Assembly (NCBI GenBank): GCA_963792025.1
Contig: CAWBUS010000012.1
Coordinates: 434,001 to 498,000, forward strand
Reading direction: 5' to 3'
DNA: 64,000 nt
Source: Ginsengibacter sp963792025
GTDB lineage: Bacteria; Bacteroidota; Bacteroidia; Chitinophagales; Chitinophagaceae
Part shown: positions 16,780 through 26,980 of the stretch, one piece after another
How the letters are laid out: every line of letters starts with the position of its first letter
How positions within the stretch are numbered: the first letter of the stretch is position 1
Program-made: the position numbers and the translations under genes
The notes under the pieces: model-generated
Seen by the model: the letters and a program-made list of their open reading frames with translations, nothing else
Told to the model about the DNA's origin: nothing
Databases searched by the model: none

Positions 16780-17038
16780 CGATTACCGATAACCGAAAAT
16801 TGAACTGAAAACGAAAGTTGAAAATCCTGGAGAATGGCAGAATATTTTTTCGTTTATTAGTTCAGTTATAAAGCCAATAATAATTAGCTAAAGCTTGTTT
16901 ACCAGGCCGAACAATAAACAAATCCGCCTGAATGCGTAGCAAAATTAGAGTAACCACAGAACATTACAAAATATCTTGAAATGCCGCATGTGTATATTTC
17001 AAATACCTGTGCAACGCTGGCCAATTTTATGATGAGGA

Positions 17039-18310
17039 TTATCTAAAATATTGTTGCAGTAAGAATACACCAATACCAGCTGCAAATCCTGCTAATGCCA
17101 GCAGGCTTATTTTTTTCAAATACCATAGAAAGTCGATTTTTTCGATGCCCATTACAGCAACTCCCGCAGAAGATCCAATGATGATGGCGCTACCTCCCGT
17201 CCCGGTGGTAAGGGCAAGAAATTCCCAAAACGGGTGATCCATTGGATAAGCAGACAAATCGTACATCCCCTGCGAGGCAGCTACCAGGGGTACATTGTCA
17301 ACCACAGCCGAAAGTAATCCCAGCGCTGACCCAATTAAGTAGTTATTTTTAAGTGTATCATTGAGAAATGTGGCCAAACTTTTAAGTATACCAAAAGATT
17401 GCAACCCGGTTACGGCCAGCAATATTCCCAGGAAAAATAAAATGCTTTGCGTATCAATCTTCTGCAATGCTTTTGCAACGCTAAGTCTATTGGCAAGTTC
17501 CGGTTCTTTATTTTTATGAATAATGGTAATTACTACCCAAATTAAACCCAGTGCCAATAACATACCCATAAAAGGCGGAAGATCGGTAAGAGTTTTAAAA
17601 ACAGGAACGAAAAGCAAAAGGCCTATTCCTACAAAGAGAATAATTCGTCCATCCTGCTTTTCTTTATCAGTACGATTAGTATTCGGTATTGGCCGAAACT
17701 TTTTACCCTTAAACCGCGCAGCCACAATTAGAGCAGGGATGATGCACACTGCCATGCTGGGAAATATTAGTTGTTTCATGATATTAAGTGCAGAAACCTG
17801 GCCGCCGATCCACAACATCGTAGTAGTTACATCTCCTAAGGGCGACCAGACACCTCCCGCATTGGCGGCGATAACAATCATTCCTGCGAACCAGAACTTA
17901 TCATCCTTTTTACTCAGTATTTTCGAACACAGCGATGTCATTACAATTGCTGTAGTTAAATTATCGAGCAGGGCAGATAGAAAGAAGGTAAGAACAGTAA
18001 CTATCAGGAGAAGTTTTCGGGTATCCGTTGTTGTTATTCTCCGGGTTATAATATCAAAACCGCCATGCGAATCTATCAATTCAACAATGGTCATTGCTCC
18101 CAACAGGAAAAACAGGATTGATGAAATTTCACCAAGATGATCCACAAGTTCTTGACTGGCAAGGTGGGGCGATTCAGCTTGTAAAACATGGATACTCCAG
18201 CATAACACTCCCGTTATTAATGCGGATGCTGCTTTATTCAATTTCAGTGGATGCTCAAATGCAATAGCTAAATACCCTAAGATAAAAACGATTATGATTA
18301 TTGCAGTCAT
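17039..18310 (-). CDS. nhaD: NhaD-type Na+/H+ antiporter
   Basis: An inner-membrane antiporter exchanging Na+ for H+ in salt and pH homeostasis. The 423-residue protein has about 11-12 hydrophobic helices and the NhaD/ArsB-superfamily signature NAGGVWSPLGDVTTTMLWIG, with LLDNLTTAIVMTSL and a second NVPLVAASQGM inverted-repeat element. Length fits the family. It is the last gene of a minus-strand ion-transport block, 72 bases after the CPA1 antiporter. Confidence 0.9.
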   Translation of the reverse strand: MTAIIIIVFILGYLAIAFEHPLKLNKAASALITGVLCWSIHVLQAESPHLASQELVDHLGEISSILFFLLGAMTIVELIDSHGGFDIITRRITTTDTRKLLLIVTVLTFFLSALLDNLTTAIVMTSLCSKILSKKDDKFWFAGMIVIAANAGGVWSPLGDVTTTMLWIGGQVSALNIMKQLIFPSMAVCIIPALIVAARFKGKKFRPIPNTNRTDKEKQDGRIILFVGIGLLLFVPVFKTLTDLPPFMGMLLALGLIWVVITIIHKNKEPELANRLSVAKALQKIDTQSILFFLGILLAVTGLQSFGILKSLATFLNDTLKNNYLIGSALGLLSAVVDNVPLVAASQGMYDLSAYPMDHPFWEFLALTTGTGGSAIIIGSSAGVAVMGIEKIDFLWYLKKISLLALAGFAAGIGVFLLQQYFR

Positions 18311-18382
18311 ATTTAAAAAATGAATTTGTCCTGAAAATTATCGCCGCACATCATACATTTCCGATGTAATTAAATTGACTTT

Positions 18383-19649
18383 TTAATTCGCCGGCTTGCT
18401 ATTTGCAGGTTTCCAATCACTGAGCTTATTTGCAAATTTCCCAATTGTAAGGCCTTGGCCAACAATTGAAAATAATACTACAATGTAGGTAATTGAAACA
18501 CACATTTCTCCATACATATAATTCGGTACCGATAAAGCTAATGCCACGGAAATGCCGCCACGTAAAGCTCCCCACGTAAGAATAGGAATTGCATTATTTT
18601 CAAAAGAACTTTTTCTTCTTAAAACTATTATAGGCAGCCAGACCGATAGAAGTCTTGCGAAAAGTACAATTACAATTGAAATGCAACCCAACCACAACAA
18701 TGTTAAGTTAAAAGGTACTATCAACATTTCGAAGCCTATAAGGAGAAATAGTATAGCATTCATGACTTCATCAATCATTTCCCAAAATTTATTTAAATAA
18801 TCTTTTGTAAGATCACTTACGCCGATAATCAAAACTTTTGTTGCCTGTAATTAACCCAGCCATAACCATGGCGAGCGGGCCACTTACGTGCAATTGCTCG
18901 GCAAAGGCATAGCCACCCATAACAGTCGCCAGTGTAATCATTACTTCTACCACATAATTATTAATTGATCTCAACATGTAAAAACACAAGTAACCTAAAA
19001 GCCATCCCAGTAGTAAGCCACCGCCCGCCTCTCTTATGAAGAGCCAGGCTATGTCCAGAGTTGATACATTTTCCAACCCCTTCTTTGCAACCTCATACAG
19101 TGTTATAAATATTACAACGCCTACTCCATCGTTAAAGAGGCTTTCACCACTTATTTTTGTTTCAAGCGAAGCCGGAATTTTAGCCTTTTTTAATATACCT
19201 ACTACGGCAATAGGATCGGTTGGAGAAATTAATGCGCCAAATAAAAGACAGTATAAAAAATTAACACGCAAACCAAAAGCAGTAGTGGCGGCATATAGCA
19301 AAGCGCCCACAACTACTGTAGAAATTAATACTCCAATAGTTGAAAAAGTTATTATTGACATTCTTTCACTCTTCAGCTTTTTAACATCAATATGAACAGC
19401 AGCAGCAAAGAGTAAAAAACTCAGCATTATTTTTAATACCACTGTATTAAAATCTATCGCTCTTATCGATTCTATCACTTTTGTAAATAATTCGGGAGCT
19501 ACACTTCCAATGCCAATTACAATTAATGAAGCGATAAGCGAAATAAGCATAATCCCAATAGTTCCGGGGAGTTTGATGAATCTGTGATTGATATAGCCAA
19601 AAACTGCTGCGAGTAAAATAATAACTGTAATTATATTATATATTTCCAT
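18383..19649 (-). pseudogene. CPA1-family Na+/H+ antiporter, frameshifted
   Basis: The frame from ATG 19649 encodes about nine helices with CPA1 hallmarks (FGALISPTDPIAVVGILK, SGESLFNDGVGVVIF with the ion-binding Asp, GPLAMVMAGLITGNKSFDY). It then ends RRK-stop at 18813. The next frame picks up at once as GVSDLTKDYLNKFWEMIDEV and continues with LFLLIGFEMLIVP and the conserved LTWGALRGGISVALALS (Arg of TM11) to 18383. One extra base at about 18824 explains it. The restored protein is about 421 residues. Sequence error seems likelier than decay because both halves are well preserved. Confidence 0.88.
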
Positions 19650-19680
19650 TTGCTTTTGTTTGAATAGCCTGACAATGTTA

Positions 19681-19699
19681 TTACCTGCAACGCAGGTAA
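19681..19699. promoter_or_regulatory. Perfect palindrome upstream of the CPA1 antiporter gene
   Basis: TTACCTGCAACGCAGGTAA is a perfect inverted repeat with eight-base arms and a three-base spacer, 32 bases before the antiporter ATG. On the minus strand it contains TACCTGCG, close to the -7 box. It may be an operator over the promoter. Nothing else was seen in the 289-base gap to 19938. Confidence 0.4.
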
Positions 19700-19938
19700 A
19701 TTTAATTAATAATTCTTCACGAGTTTATCGTTATTACTCAAGTGCATCATTAATGGTATAAGGGATTTTGCCAAAAGCTCGTAGTGAAGCCAGCGTTTAG
19801 AGAACTATCCAAAAACTATTTACAGCAGTCTTTTTTTCGAACAAAAATTGCCTTGAAAATTTTCCAAAAAAAATTGCCAATGGTGCTTATAACTGTCACG
19901 AATAAATGATTTTATTGTAATTTAAAATAACTATTTTC

Positions 19939-20856
19939 CTAACAATCTTTTTCTTCACAATCCGACAATTCCTTCTCGATTTCAATGGTGCTATGATGAA
20001 TTTTATGATGCATCAATTTATGTTTTAATTTTTGAACCAGGTCTATTTTTTCATTAAAGCTCAGGCAATCGTTTAAAGAAATATGCGCCGTTAGAGCGTT
20101 CTCTGTTGTACTTAACGCCCAAATATGAATATGGTGTACATCTGTGATATTCTTCTGATTAGTTATGAGTTCTTTTATTTCGTTCATGTCAATAGAAGGT
20201 GGTACGGCATCAACCGAAAGGCGAAAGCTATCTGTAAGCAAAGACCATGTTCCAATCAATATCACCAGCATTATGATAAGACCAATTACCGGATCAACCC
20301 AATACCAACCTGTGTAAATAATCAAGATACCGCCAGCAACAACCCCGGCAGAAACTAATGCATCGCTCATCATGTGCAGGTAAGCGCTTTTAATATTAAG
20401 ATCGCCGTGCCGGTTCTTAAAAAACATTAAGGCGGTAACAATATTTACAACGATACCCACACCAGCCACCCATGCAATTATATTACCTTTTACCGCTTCA
20501 GGATTTAATAAGCGATGTACTGATTCAAAACCTAAAATACCAATGGCTATTAACAAAAAGACAGCATTGAACAATGCCGCAAGCACTGTAGTTTTCTTGT
20601 AGCCGTATGTAAATTTTTGAGTTGATTTCTTTTTGGCCAAACGAAAAGCGATCAGTGATAATACAAGACTTGCCACATCACTAAGATTATGTCCGGCATC
20701 TGTGAGCAGGGACATAGAATTATTTATGATTCCAGTTATTACTTCTACAATTACAAACAACCCATTAAGGCTTATACCAATAATAAACGCCATACCGGTC
20801 CCAGCTTCATTTATCAAATGATCGTGACTGTGGTTATGACTATGGTTATGCGCCAT
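19939..20856 (-). CDS. Cation diffusion facilitator (CzcD-type zinc/cobalt exporter)
   Basis: A CDF transporter that exports Zn2+ or similar metals in exchange for protons. The 305-residue protein has a His-rich N-terminus (HNHSHNHSHDH), six helices, and the metal site formed by D53/H56/D60 (LTDAGHNLSD) in helix 2 and H161/D165 (HMMSD) in helix 5. The cytoplasmic C-terminal domain (about 215-295) has HHIHIWAL. The quartet with His favours zinc over iron or manganese (family knowledge). A -7 box lies 25 bases upstream; the gene is the first of three ion transporters on this strand. Confidence 0.93.
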   Translation of the reverse strand: MAHNHSHNHSHDHLINEAGTGMAFIIGISLNGLFVIVEVITGIINNSMSLLTDAGHNLSDVASLVLSLIAFRLAKKKSTQKFTYGYKKTTVLAALFNAVFLLIAIGILGFESVHRLLNPEAVKGNIIAWVAGVGIVVNIVTALMFFKNRHGDLNIKSAYLHMMSDALVSAGVVAGGILIIYTGWYWVDPVIGLIIMLVILIGTWSLLTDSFRLSVDAVPPSIDMNEIKELITNQKNITDVHHIHIWALSTTENALTAHISLNDCLSFNEKIDLVQKLKHKLMHHKIHHSTIEIEKELSDCEEKDC

Positions 20857-20881
20857 TTACTTTTGTTTTAGCAGTTTCCGG

Positions 20882-20889
20882 CAAAGGTA
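20882..20889 (-). promoter_or_regulatory. -7 promoter box for the cation diffusion facilitator gene
   Basis: Minus-strand TACCTTTG, a perfect consensus match, 25 bases before the ATG. Confidence 0.55.
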
Positions 20890-20953
20890 TCAAAGATGAA
20901 GTTGTAAAGATTACGGATTTGGAAAAGATTAATCGATCAAATGCCGAAAAAAA

Positions 20954-23581
20954 TTACACCATTGTTTGATACCTCATGTTATAAAACAAGTTCACAACGA
21001 GCGCCGTCCACCCGGTTTGATGACTGGCTCCCAGGCCACGTGCATTGTCTCCATGAAAATATTCGTGAAATAAAACGAGGTCACGATTCTCGTCCTTTTT
21101 GTAAAACCAATTATAATGGCCAAATACCAATCTTTCATTTTGACTATTTTTTTCAAAAATGCCAAGTATTCGTTTGGTTATGTTATTAGCTACCTCGGTA
21201 AGCGTAAGATAAGTGCCGGAGCCTTTTGGACATTCAACTTTATATTCATCCTCATAAAAATATCCAAAAATTTTAATGGCATGAACGATGAGAAAATTCA
21301 ATGGCATCCAAACCGGCCCGCGCCAGTTAGAATTTCCGCCAAACATTCCGGAAGTTGAATCACCGGGGTCGTACTCAATGGTATAATTATTCCCATCAAA
21401 TTCCAATGAATATGGAAATTGCTTGTAATGTTTCGACAGCGCCCGGATGCCACCTTCAGAAAGAAATTCAGACTCATCCAAAATTCTTTCCAACACATAC
21501 CTTAGCCGTTCTTTACTAACCATCGACAATAAAATACATTCATCAGTACTTTTATCCTGGCTGGGAAGATATTTATGATTGGCTTGTCTATAATTTTGAA
21601 ACCATTGCATTCTCTTATTGAAGTCCGCAAGTTTTTGAAGTTGCTCCATTTCAATAACTGATACCGCACATAGCGGAATAAGGCCGACAGCAGACCGGAT
21701 TTTTACCGGTATCGCATCAGACTTATTTAGCGATAGTATATCATAAAAGAATTTATCTTCTTCGTTCCATAATCCCATTTCATTTAAGGCTTCCCCAATG
21801 ATAACAAAATGCTCATAAAATTTTGTTGCAGCATCTTCAAACGAAGGATCATGCATGGCAATTTCAATAGCAATGTCCATCATTCCCAAGGCATAAATAC
21901 CCATCCAACTGGTACCGTCTGCCTGTTCTAAAAGAATATTGTCGGACAGCATCATGCTCCTGTTAAAAAGCCCAATATTATCCAGTCCTAAAAAACCTCC
22001 TTCGAAAATACTGTTACCGTTAGTATCTTTTCGATTGATCCACCAGGTAAAATTGATGATCAGCTTTTGAAAAATCTTCTTTAAAAATTCGATATCGCCT
22101 GTTCCGGTCATGTGCTTTTCAGTTTTATAAACCTGTAAAGCCGCAAAGGCATGCACGGGAGGATTTACATCGCTAAAGTTCCATTCGTATGCAGGTAACT
22201 GTCCCTGTGGGTTCATATACCATTCACGCATAAGAAGCAATAATTGATGCTTTGCAAAGTCCGGATCTATTAATGCGAAGGAGATGCAATGGAAAGCTGT
22301 ATCCCAGGCCGCATACCACGGATATTCCCATTTATCAGGCATCGCGATAATATCCTGGTTTTTCAAATATCTCCAATCACTGTTTCTTCCGTTTTTTCGC
22401 TGTTCTGTAACAGGGGTTATCCCATCAGATGAGTTTAACCATCTTTCCAAATCGTAATGATAATATTGTTTGTTCCATAATAATCCAGCGAATGCCAATC
22501 GTTGAATATTTTTTTGATCAGATGTTATATCAGAACTTATTATTGCGTCATAAAACTCGTCGGCTTCTTTTTTTCTTTCATCAAATATTTTTTCAAAATT
22601 TTGCGGAAATGGCTCGTTAGTTTCATTTTTGATTAGACGCAAGTAGATTGTTGCTGATTGTTTTGCCTCAATTTGAAAATTGTAAACCGGTGAACATTTA
22701 GTTCCTTCCTTTTTATCTCTGAGTTTACCAACATCTTTTCCGTTAATGATTGCATCATGAAAAGCATCTTTCACAAATTCGCTCTTATTAGGCCGGTTAA
22801 ACAACCTTTCAAAATTGGTTTCGTTTTCTGTAAACAGAAGATCATTGGCTTCGGTAAAGTAGAGATAATAATCGCCCAAAAATTTATGCTGCGCCTTTAT
22901 GGTGTTGCTATTTACAAACGAAATGGAAGGCTTATCATCGTCGCCGGCATATTGCCATTTGTTATAAAATAATAATGTTGGTAAAATGGTTAATGGCGCA
23001 TCATCGTTTCCCCTGTTTACGACTTCAATTTTTATGAAAATATCTTCGCTGTTGGTTTTAGAATATTCTACAAATACATCAAAATATTTATTGTCGTTAA
23101 AAATGCCTGTATCAAGGATTTCATATTCAGGATCGTATTTATTGAGCTGTACATTTCTATTAATGAGATCATTATAAGGATAGGCTGCCTGCGGATATTT
23201 ATACAAGTATTTCATATAGTAATGCGTAGGAGTATTATCGAGATAATAATATAACTCCTTTACATCTTCGCCATGAACTCCTTCAGAGTTGGTAAGGCCA
23301 AAAAGCCTTTCTTTTAAAATAGGATCTTTGCCGTTCCACAAGGCTACTGAAAAACATAAGTTTTGAAAAAGGTCTGAAATGCCGGCCAGCCCGTCTTCTC
23401 CCCATCTATATGCCCGGCTGCGGGCATGGTCGTGAGGAAAATAATTCCACGCATCACCATCTTCACTGTAATCTTCACGAACAGTTCCCCACTGTCGTTC
23501 GCTAAGATATGAACCCCAGCTTTCCAAAGGAACCTGTTTGGCAGCGTTTTCTTTTAATCTTTTATGTTCGGCTGTGTCCAT
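20954..23581 (-). CDS. Large glucosidase-like protein (GH63 / MGH1-like)
   Basis: An 875-residue glycoside hydrolase-like protein. The C-terminal half has the (alpha/alpha)6-barrel features of the GH63/mannosylglycerate hydrolase-like group: WEYPWYAAWDTAFHCISFAL, PQGQLPAYEWNFSDVNPPVH with a candidate catalytic Asp/Glu, and FGGNSNWRGPVWMPLNFLI. The N-terminal half begins MDTAEHKRLKENAAKQVPLE and includes WGTVREDYS and NYFPHDHARSRAYRWGEDGL. No signal peptide is seen, so it is cytoplasmic. An ORF extension to 23752 was rejected because it overlaps the dehydrogenase gene and lacks homology. The substrate is uncertain. The preceding SDR gene ends 79 bases upstream and the two are probably one unit, often seen in stress or compatible-solute contexts. 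Confidence 0.87.
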   Translation of the reverse strand: MDTAEHKRLKENAAKQVPLESWGSYLSERQWGTVREDYSEDGDAWNYFPHDHARSRAYRWGEDGLAGISDLFQNLCFSVALWNGKDPILKERLFGLTNSEGVHGEDVKELYYYLDNTPTHYYMKYLYKYPQAAYPYNDLINRNVQLNKYDPEYEILDTGIFNDNKYFDVFVEYSKTNSEDIFIKIEVVNRGNDDAPLTILPTLLFYNKWQYAGDDDKPSISFVNSNTIKAQHKFLGDYYLYFTEANDLLFTENETNFERLFNRPNKSEFVKDAFHDAIINGKDVGKLRDKKEGTKCSPVYNFQIEAKQSATIYLRLIKNETNEPFPQNFEKIFDERKKEADEFYDAIISSDITSDQKNIQRLAFAGLLWNKQYYHYDLERWLNSSDGITPVTEQRKNGRNSDWRYLKNQDIIAMPDKWEYPWYAAWDTAFHCISFALIDPDFAKHQLLLLMREWYMNPQGQLPAYEWNFSDVNPPVHAFAALQVYKTEKHMTGTGDIEFLKKIFQKLIINFTWWINRKDTNGNSIFEGGFLGLDNIGLFNRSMMLSDNILLEQADGTSWMGIYALGMMDIAIEIAMHDPSFEDAATKFYEHFVIIGEALNEMGLWNEEDKFFYDILSLNKSDAIPVKIRSAVGLIPLCAVSVIEMEQLQKLADFNKRMQWFQNYRQANHKYLPSQDKSTDECILLSMVSKERLRYVLERILDESEFLSEGGIRALSKHYKQFPYSLEFDGNNYTIEYDPGDSTSGMFGGNSNWRGPVWMPLNFLIVHAIKIFGYFYEDEYKVECPKGSGTYLTLTEVANNITKRILGIFEKNSQNERLVFGHYNWFYKKDENRDLVLFHEYFHGDNARGLGASHQTGWTALVVNLFYNMRYQTMV

Positions 23582-23660
23582 ATTTGTATTGAGAAAGGTG
23601 AGTGGTGAATAATCATTGGTATGGAAATAATTTCTTAAAGTATAATATTTACGTATATCA

Positions 23661-24470
23661 TTAACCGTTAGTTGAAAAACCGGGATATAATAACATGCCT
23701 CCATCGACAAATAAAGTAGTGCCATTAACATAATCTGATTCGTCGCTGGCAAGCCAAACGGCGGCTTTGCCTATATCTTCTGGTTGACCGATGCGTCCAT
23801 AAGGGATAAGGGTTAGCAAACTATTCAAAGCTTCCGGGGTATCCCATGCAGGCTTATTTATAGGAGTTTGAATGGCGCCGGGACCAATAGCATTAACCCT
23901 TATTTTCTTGGGTGCCAGTTCCTGCGCCATACTTTTCATCATCATGTTAATACCGCCTTTGCTGGCTGCGTAGTTCACATGGCCGGCCCAGGGAATTATC
24001 TCATGAACGCTACTCATACAAATTACTTTGCCTGCTGCACAACTTCTTTCTTTCACAATACCTCTTCTTAAAAATTCTTTTACAGCTTCACGGGTGCATA
24101 AAAATTGACCGGTTAGGTTTACGTTAATTACTAATTGCCAGTCGGCCAACGTCATGCTTTCAAGGGGAGAATCCCGCTGCAACCCGGCGTTGTTTACTAA
24201 TATATCAATAGTGCCATATTTATCGTACATCTGTTGAAACATTGATTGTACCTCTTCTTCTTTACTTACATCTGCTTTTATGGCAACCGCTTTACCACCA
24301 TTATCTTCAATTTGCTTAACAACATCATCTGCTGCCTCCGGATGAGTAACATAATTCACTACTACATTCGCTCCTTCATTGGCAAGCGCTATTGCCACAG
24401 CCAGACCTATTCCACTGTTAGCGCCTGTTACCAGTGCACTCTGTCCATTAAGTTTAGGATTAGTATTCAT
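23661..24470 (-). CDS. Short-chain dehydrogenase/reductase (glucose 1-dehydrogenase-like)
   Basis: An NAD(P)-dependent classical SDR of 269 residues. Visible are the dinucleotide-binding TGANSGIG, NNAG, the catalytic Ser in MSSVHE, the YAASK Tyr/Lys pair and the closing GTTLFVDGGMLLYPGF. The family includes glucose 1-dehydrogenases, and its pairing with a glucosidase-like gene fits sugar oxidation, but the substrate is inference. It probably leads the two-gene unit. Confidence 0.9.
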   Translation of the reverse strand: MNTNPKLNGQSALVTGANSGIGLAVAIALANEGANVVVNYVTHPEAADDVVKQIEDNGGKAVAIKADVSKEEEVQSMFQQMYDKYGTIDILVNNAGLQRDSPLESMTLADWQLVINVNLTGQFLCTREAVKEFLRRGIVKERSCAAGKVICMSSVHEIIPWAGHVNYAASKGGINMMMKSMAQELAPKKIRVNAIGPGAIQTPINKPAWDTPEALNSLLTLIPYGRIGQPEDIGKAAVWLASDESDYVNGTTLFVDGGMLLYPGFSTNG

Positions 24471-24675
24471 ATTTTTTTGATTTTAAGTATTTGACACACT
24501 GAGCTAAATTACCATACCAAATCAAAGCAGCTTCGGCAGAAACGGAATTATTACTTTCCAATTACAATTGTTTATAAGTAATTAACAATTACCCAATTTT
24601 TTCGGAATTTATTCGTTGTAAATATGTACGGCCCGCTTCGAAAACAATAATTTATTTATAAGAAAATGATTGCTT

Positions 24676-25215
24676 ATGAAAAATTTATTATTTTTTGCAC
24701 TCTGCATTGTGGTTTATTCCAAGAGTATTCTTGCCCAGGTTCCAAAAGTAATACCTCCGGAAGCCAACGATTTTTATAACAAATCAATGCCACTTCTCCG
24801 CACACCAGTAAAAAATATTGTTTTACGTACAGCCAAAGCTATTGAGAACCGCAAAATTAATGCAGATAGCCTAACCCGTGATTTAAAAGCAAATACTGCA
24901 TTGAAAGGTATGAGTAATAACGATATTGAGGGCATAATTGTTTTAATAATGGTGCAAGCCTCAAGGGACGCTGATGCGAATTTAAAAAAAATGGTACTGG
25001 AGATAAGCAGAAGCAATGATAAAAAAAAGCAGGCAAGTTCAAATTCGGAAAGAACAGGTAAGAACAAAAATGAAACGAAGGACGATGTAGAGGAAATTCA
25101 AAATTTAAAATTGCAGATGATTATGGATCGTAAGAGCGATATGGCCCAGGAAATAAATTACGCTATGAAAAAAATATCGTCAACCCAACAAACAATCACT
25201 AATAATCTGAAATAA
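24676..25215 (+). CDS. Exported helical protein of unknown function
   Basis: From ATG 24676 the product has 179 residues with a signal peptide (MKNLLFFALCIVVYSKSILA, cleavage near Q21). The mature part is predicted mostly helical, with a Lys/Asn/Ser-rich low-complexity region (about 120-140) and a C-terminal segment rich in Met, Ser and Lys. No family was recognised. A TTG six bases upstream could also be read, but the ATG gives a normal signal peptide. Likely periplasmic. It stands alone and is convergent with the GHL10 gene. Confidence 0.7.
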   Translation: MKNLLFFALCIVVYSKSILAQVPKVIPPEANDFYNKSMPLLRTPVKNIVLRTAKAIENRKINADSLTRDLKANTALKGMSNNDIEGIIVLIMVQASRDADANLKKMVLEISRSNDKKKQASSNSERTGKNKNETKDDVEEIQNLKLQMIMDRKSDMAQEINYAMKKISSTQQTITNNLK

Positions 25216-25274
25216 AATGGGCTCTGAATAATATCTTAAATTCCAGCAATAAAACGTGCTTGCTGCAAAGTTTG

Positions 25275-26837
25275 TCACTCATTTGAAATAACATGCCATC
25301 CGTTGGCCATTCGCTGAAGATATAAATACTGCGTTAATTCACTTTCAACATTAGTATTTGTTAATGAAGTAACAGCTATAACAATTTTATCTTGTTGTGG
25401 AGAAATATTTTGCAGATTGAATTTGTAATAGTTATCACCAGATTCAATAATCTCAACGATGTTTTTTGGATCGGAGTTGTCCATCTTCGTTGTATCGGTG
25501 AAACTATAAATCATATAGCGATTAATTCTATTATCAATCGTATCCTGCCTTAAATAAAGATCTATTGAATAATCATAAATTGCGGGTTTGGTGCTGTCCA
25601 ATACAATTTCGGGTTGTACAGGCTTTACCGAATCAATCCAATTCATAGGAGGAACAATGGCGGGATATTTATAGTAATTATTTCTCAAGCTATCGCTCCA
25701 ACCGTTGGGATTACTGTTGAACGTACTGCTACTGAAAAAGACACTTCCCTGTACTTGCGGATATTCCCTCACTTTTTTTATTTGATTGGGTAACTCGTTT
25801 TTATTTTTCCAGGCGTACGACCTCGATTCCATCGTTCTGTATATCCCGTGCCCAATATACAATTGCCTGCCATAAGCATGCCTCGCCCACCAGTCAATAA
25901 GGGTTTCAAAACCAACTACTTTTTGTCCAAATTCCCAATACAACTGAGGAACCACATAATCAATCCATTTCATTTTTAACCATAACAAGATATCTGCATA
26001 AAGATCGTCGTAGTTCGTTTGTCCCGCTTTGGTATTACTTCCTTCAGGATCCTTATCAATATTTCGCCATACACCAAAGGGGCTGATGCCAAATTTACAA
26101 AATGGATTTTCCTTTTTGATTGTTCTGCCAAGCATAACAATAATCGAATCAACATTGCTTCGGCGCCATGTATCTCTGTCCATTCCATTTCCATATTTTC
26201 GAAAAGATTCAGTATCCCCGAATTCCTTTCCGGCAATGCGATAGGGATAAAAATAATCATCAAAGTGAATAGCATCAACATCATATCGACTTACTACATC
26301 TTTTACGATGTTAGTTACATATTGCTGAACTTCTTTATTGCCAGGGTCAAAATATTTCACACCTCCGTAATCAATAAACCATTCAGGATGAACTTTGGTA
26401 ATATGCGTAGGAGAAATGGAAGATTTGTTTATATTGAACACGGCTCTGTATGGATTCATCCAGGCGTGAAATTCCATTCCTCGTTTATGCGTTTCCGTTA
26501 TCATGAACTCGAGTGGATCATAATACGGGGATGGCGGCTTTCCCTGTGTTCCTGTAAGCCATTCGCTCCAAGGTTCGTATTGAGAAGGATAAAATGCATC
26601 TGCAGCAGGCCGTATCTGAACAACAACTGCATTCATTCCATTTCTCTTATGCATGTCAAGCAAGCTGATGAACTCTGCCTTCTGGCTTTCAGTACTTAAA
26701 AATTTTGTAGAGGGAAAATCTATATTATCAACCGTGGCAACCCACACTCCACGAAATTCGTATTTGGGCTGGGCAACCATTTTTTGAGTTAATATAAAAA
26801 CAAAAGCTGTCAAAAGGCAGCAGCGGTATCTCTTCAT
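25275..26837 (-). CDS. Secreted GHL10 family (DUF187) glycosyl hydrolase-like protein
   Basis: A 520-residue exported protein (signal peptide ending near KMVAQ, residue 22) with the GHL10/YngK barrel at about 25-340: YEFRGVWVATVDNIDFPS, GMNAVVVQIRPAADAFYPS, GMEFHAWMNPYRAV, the acidic DAIHFDDYFYPYRI and WKKWIDYVVPQLYW-like end of the barrel. The family is annotated as hydrolases that may act on peptidoglycan or other glycans; activity is not established for most members. A fibronectin-like tail of about 120 residues follows (after PPMNWIDSVKPVQPEIVL). Single gene. Confidence 0.88.
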   Translation of the reverse strand: MKRYRCCLLTAFVFILTQKMVAQPKYEFRGVWVATVDNIDFPSTKFLSTESQKAEFISLLDMHKRNGMNAVVVQIRPAADAFYPSQYEPWSEWLTGTQGKPPSPYYDPLEFMITETHKRGMEFHAWMNPYRAVFNINKSSISPTHITKVHPEWFIDYGGVKYFDPGNKEVQQYVTNIVKDVVSRYDVDAIHFDDYFYPYRIAGKEFGDTESFRKYGNGMDRDTWRRSNVDSIIVMLGRTIKKENPFCKFGISPFGVWRNIDKDPEGSNTKAGQTNYDDLYADILLWLKMKWIDYVVPQLYWEFGQKVVGFETLIDWWARHAYGRQLYIGHGIYRTMESRSYAWKNKNELPNQIKKVREYPQVQGSVFFSSSTFNSNPNGWSDSLRNNYYKYPAIVPPMNWIDSVKPVQPEIVLDSTKPAIYDYSIDLYLRQDTIDNRINRYMIYSFTDTTKMDNSDPKNIVEIIESGDNYYKFNLQNISPQQDKIVIAVTSLTNTNVESELTQYLYLQRMANGWHVISNE

Positions 26838-26980
26838 AAATCCTGATTGAAAATGGCTAATTTACGCCAACCATTTTTTAAAATTGAATTGCAACGTTTT
26901 TATTTAATGCGTTTAGCAAGAATTGTGAAAATAATAAGATCATTCCTTCGAAGAAATTTTTAAAGCCAGGCAATAGAAAG

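Noticed and set aside
17523..18140. 205-codon plus-strand frame
   Set aside because: Antisense shadow of nhaD; the minus frame has clear transporter motifs.
23582..23752. Longer start of the GH63-like gene
   Set aside because: The extension overlaps the dehydrogenase coding region and has no recognisable family sequence.
26019..26699. 226-codon plus-strand frame
   Set aside because: Antisense shadow of the GHL10-type gene.
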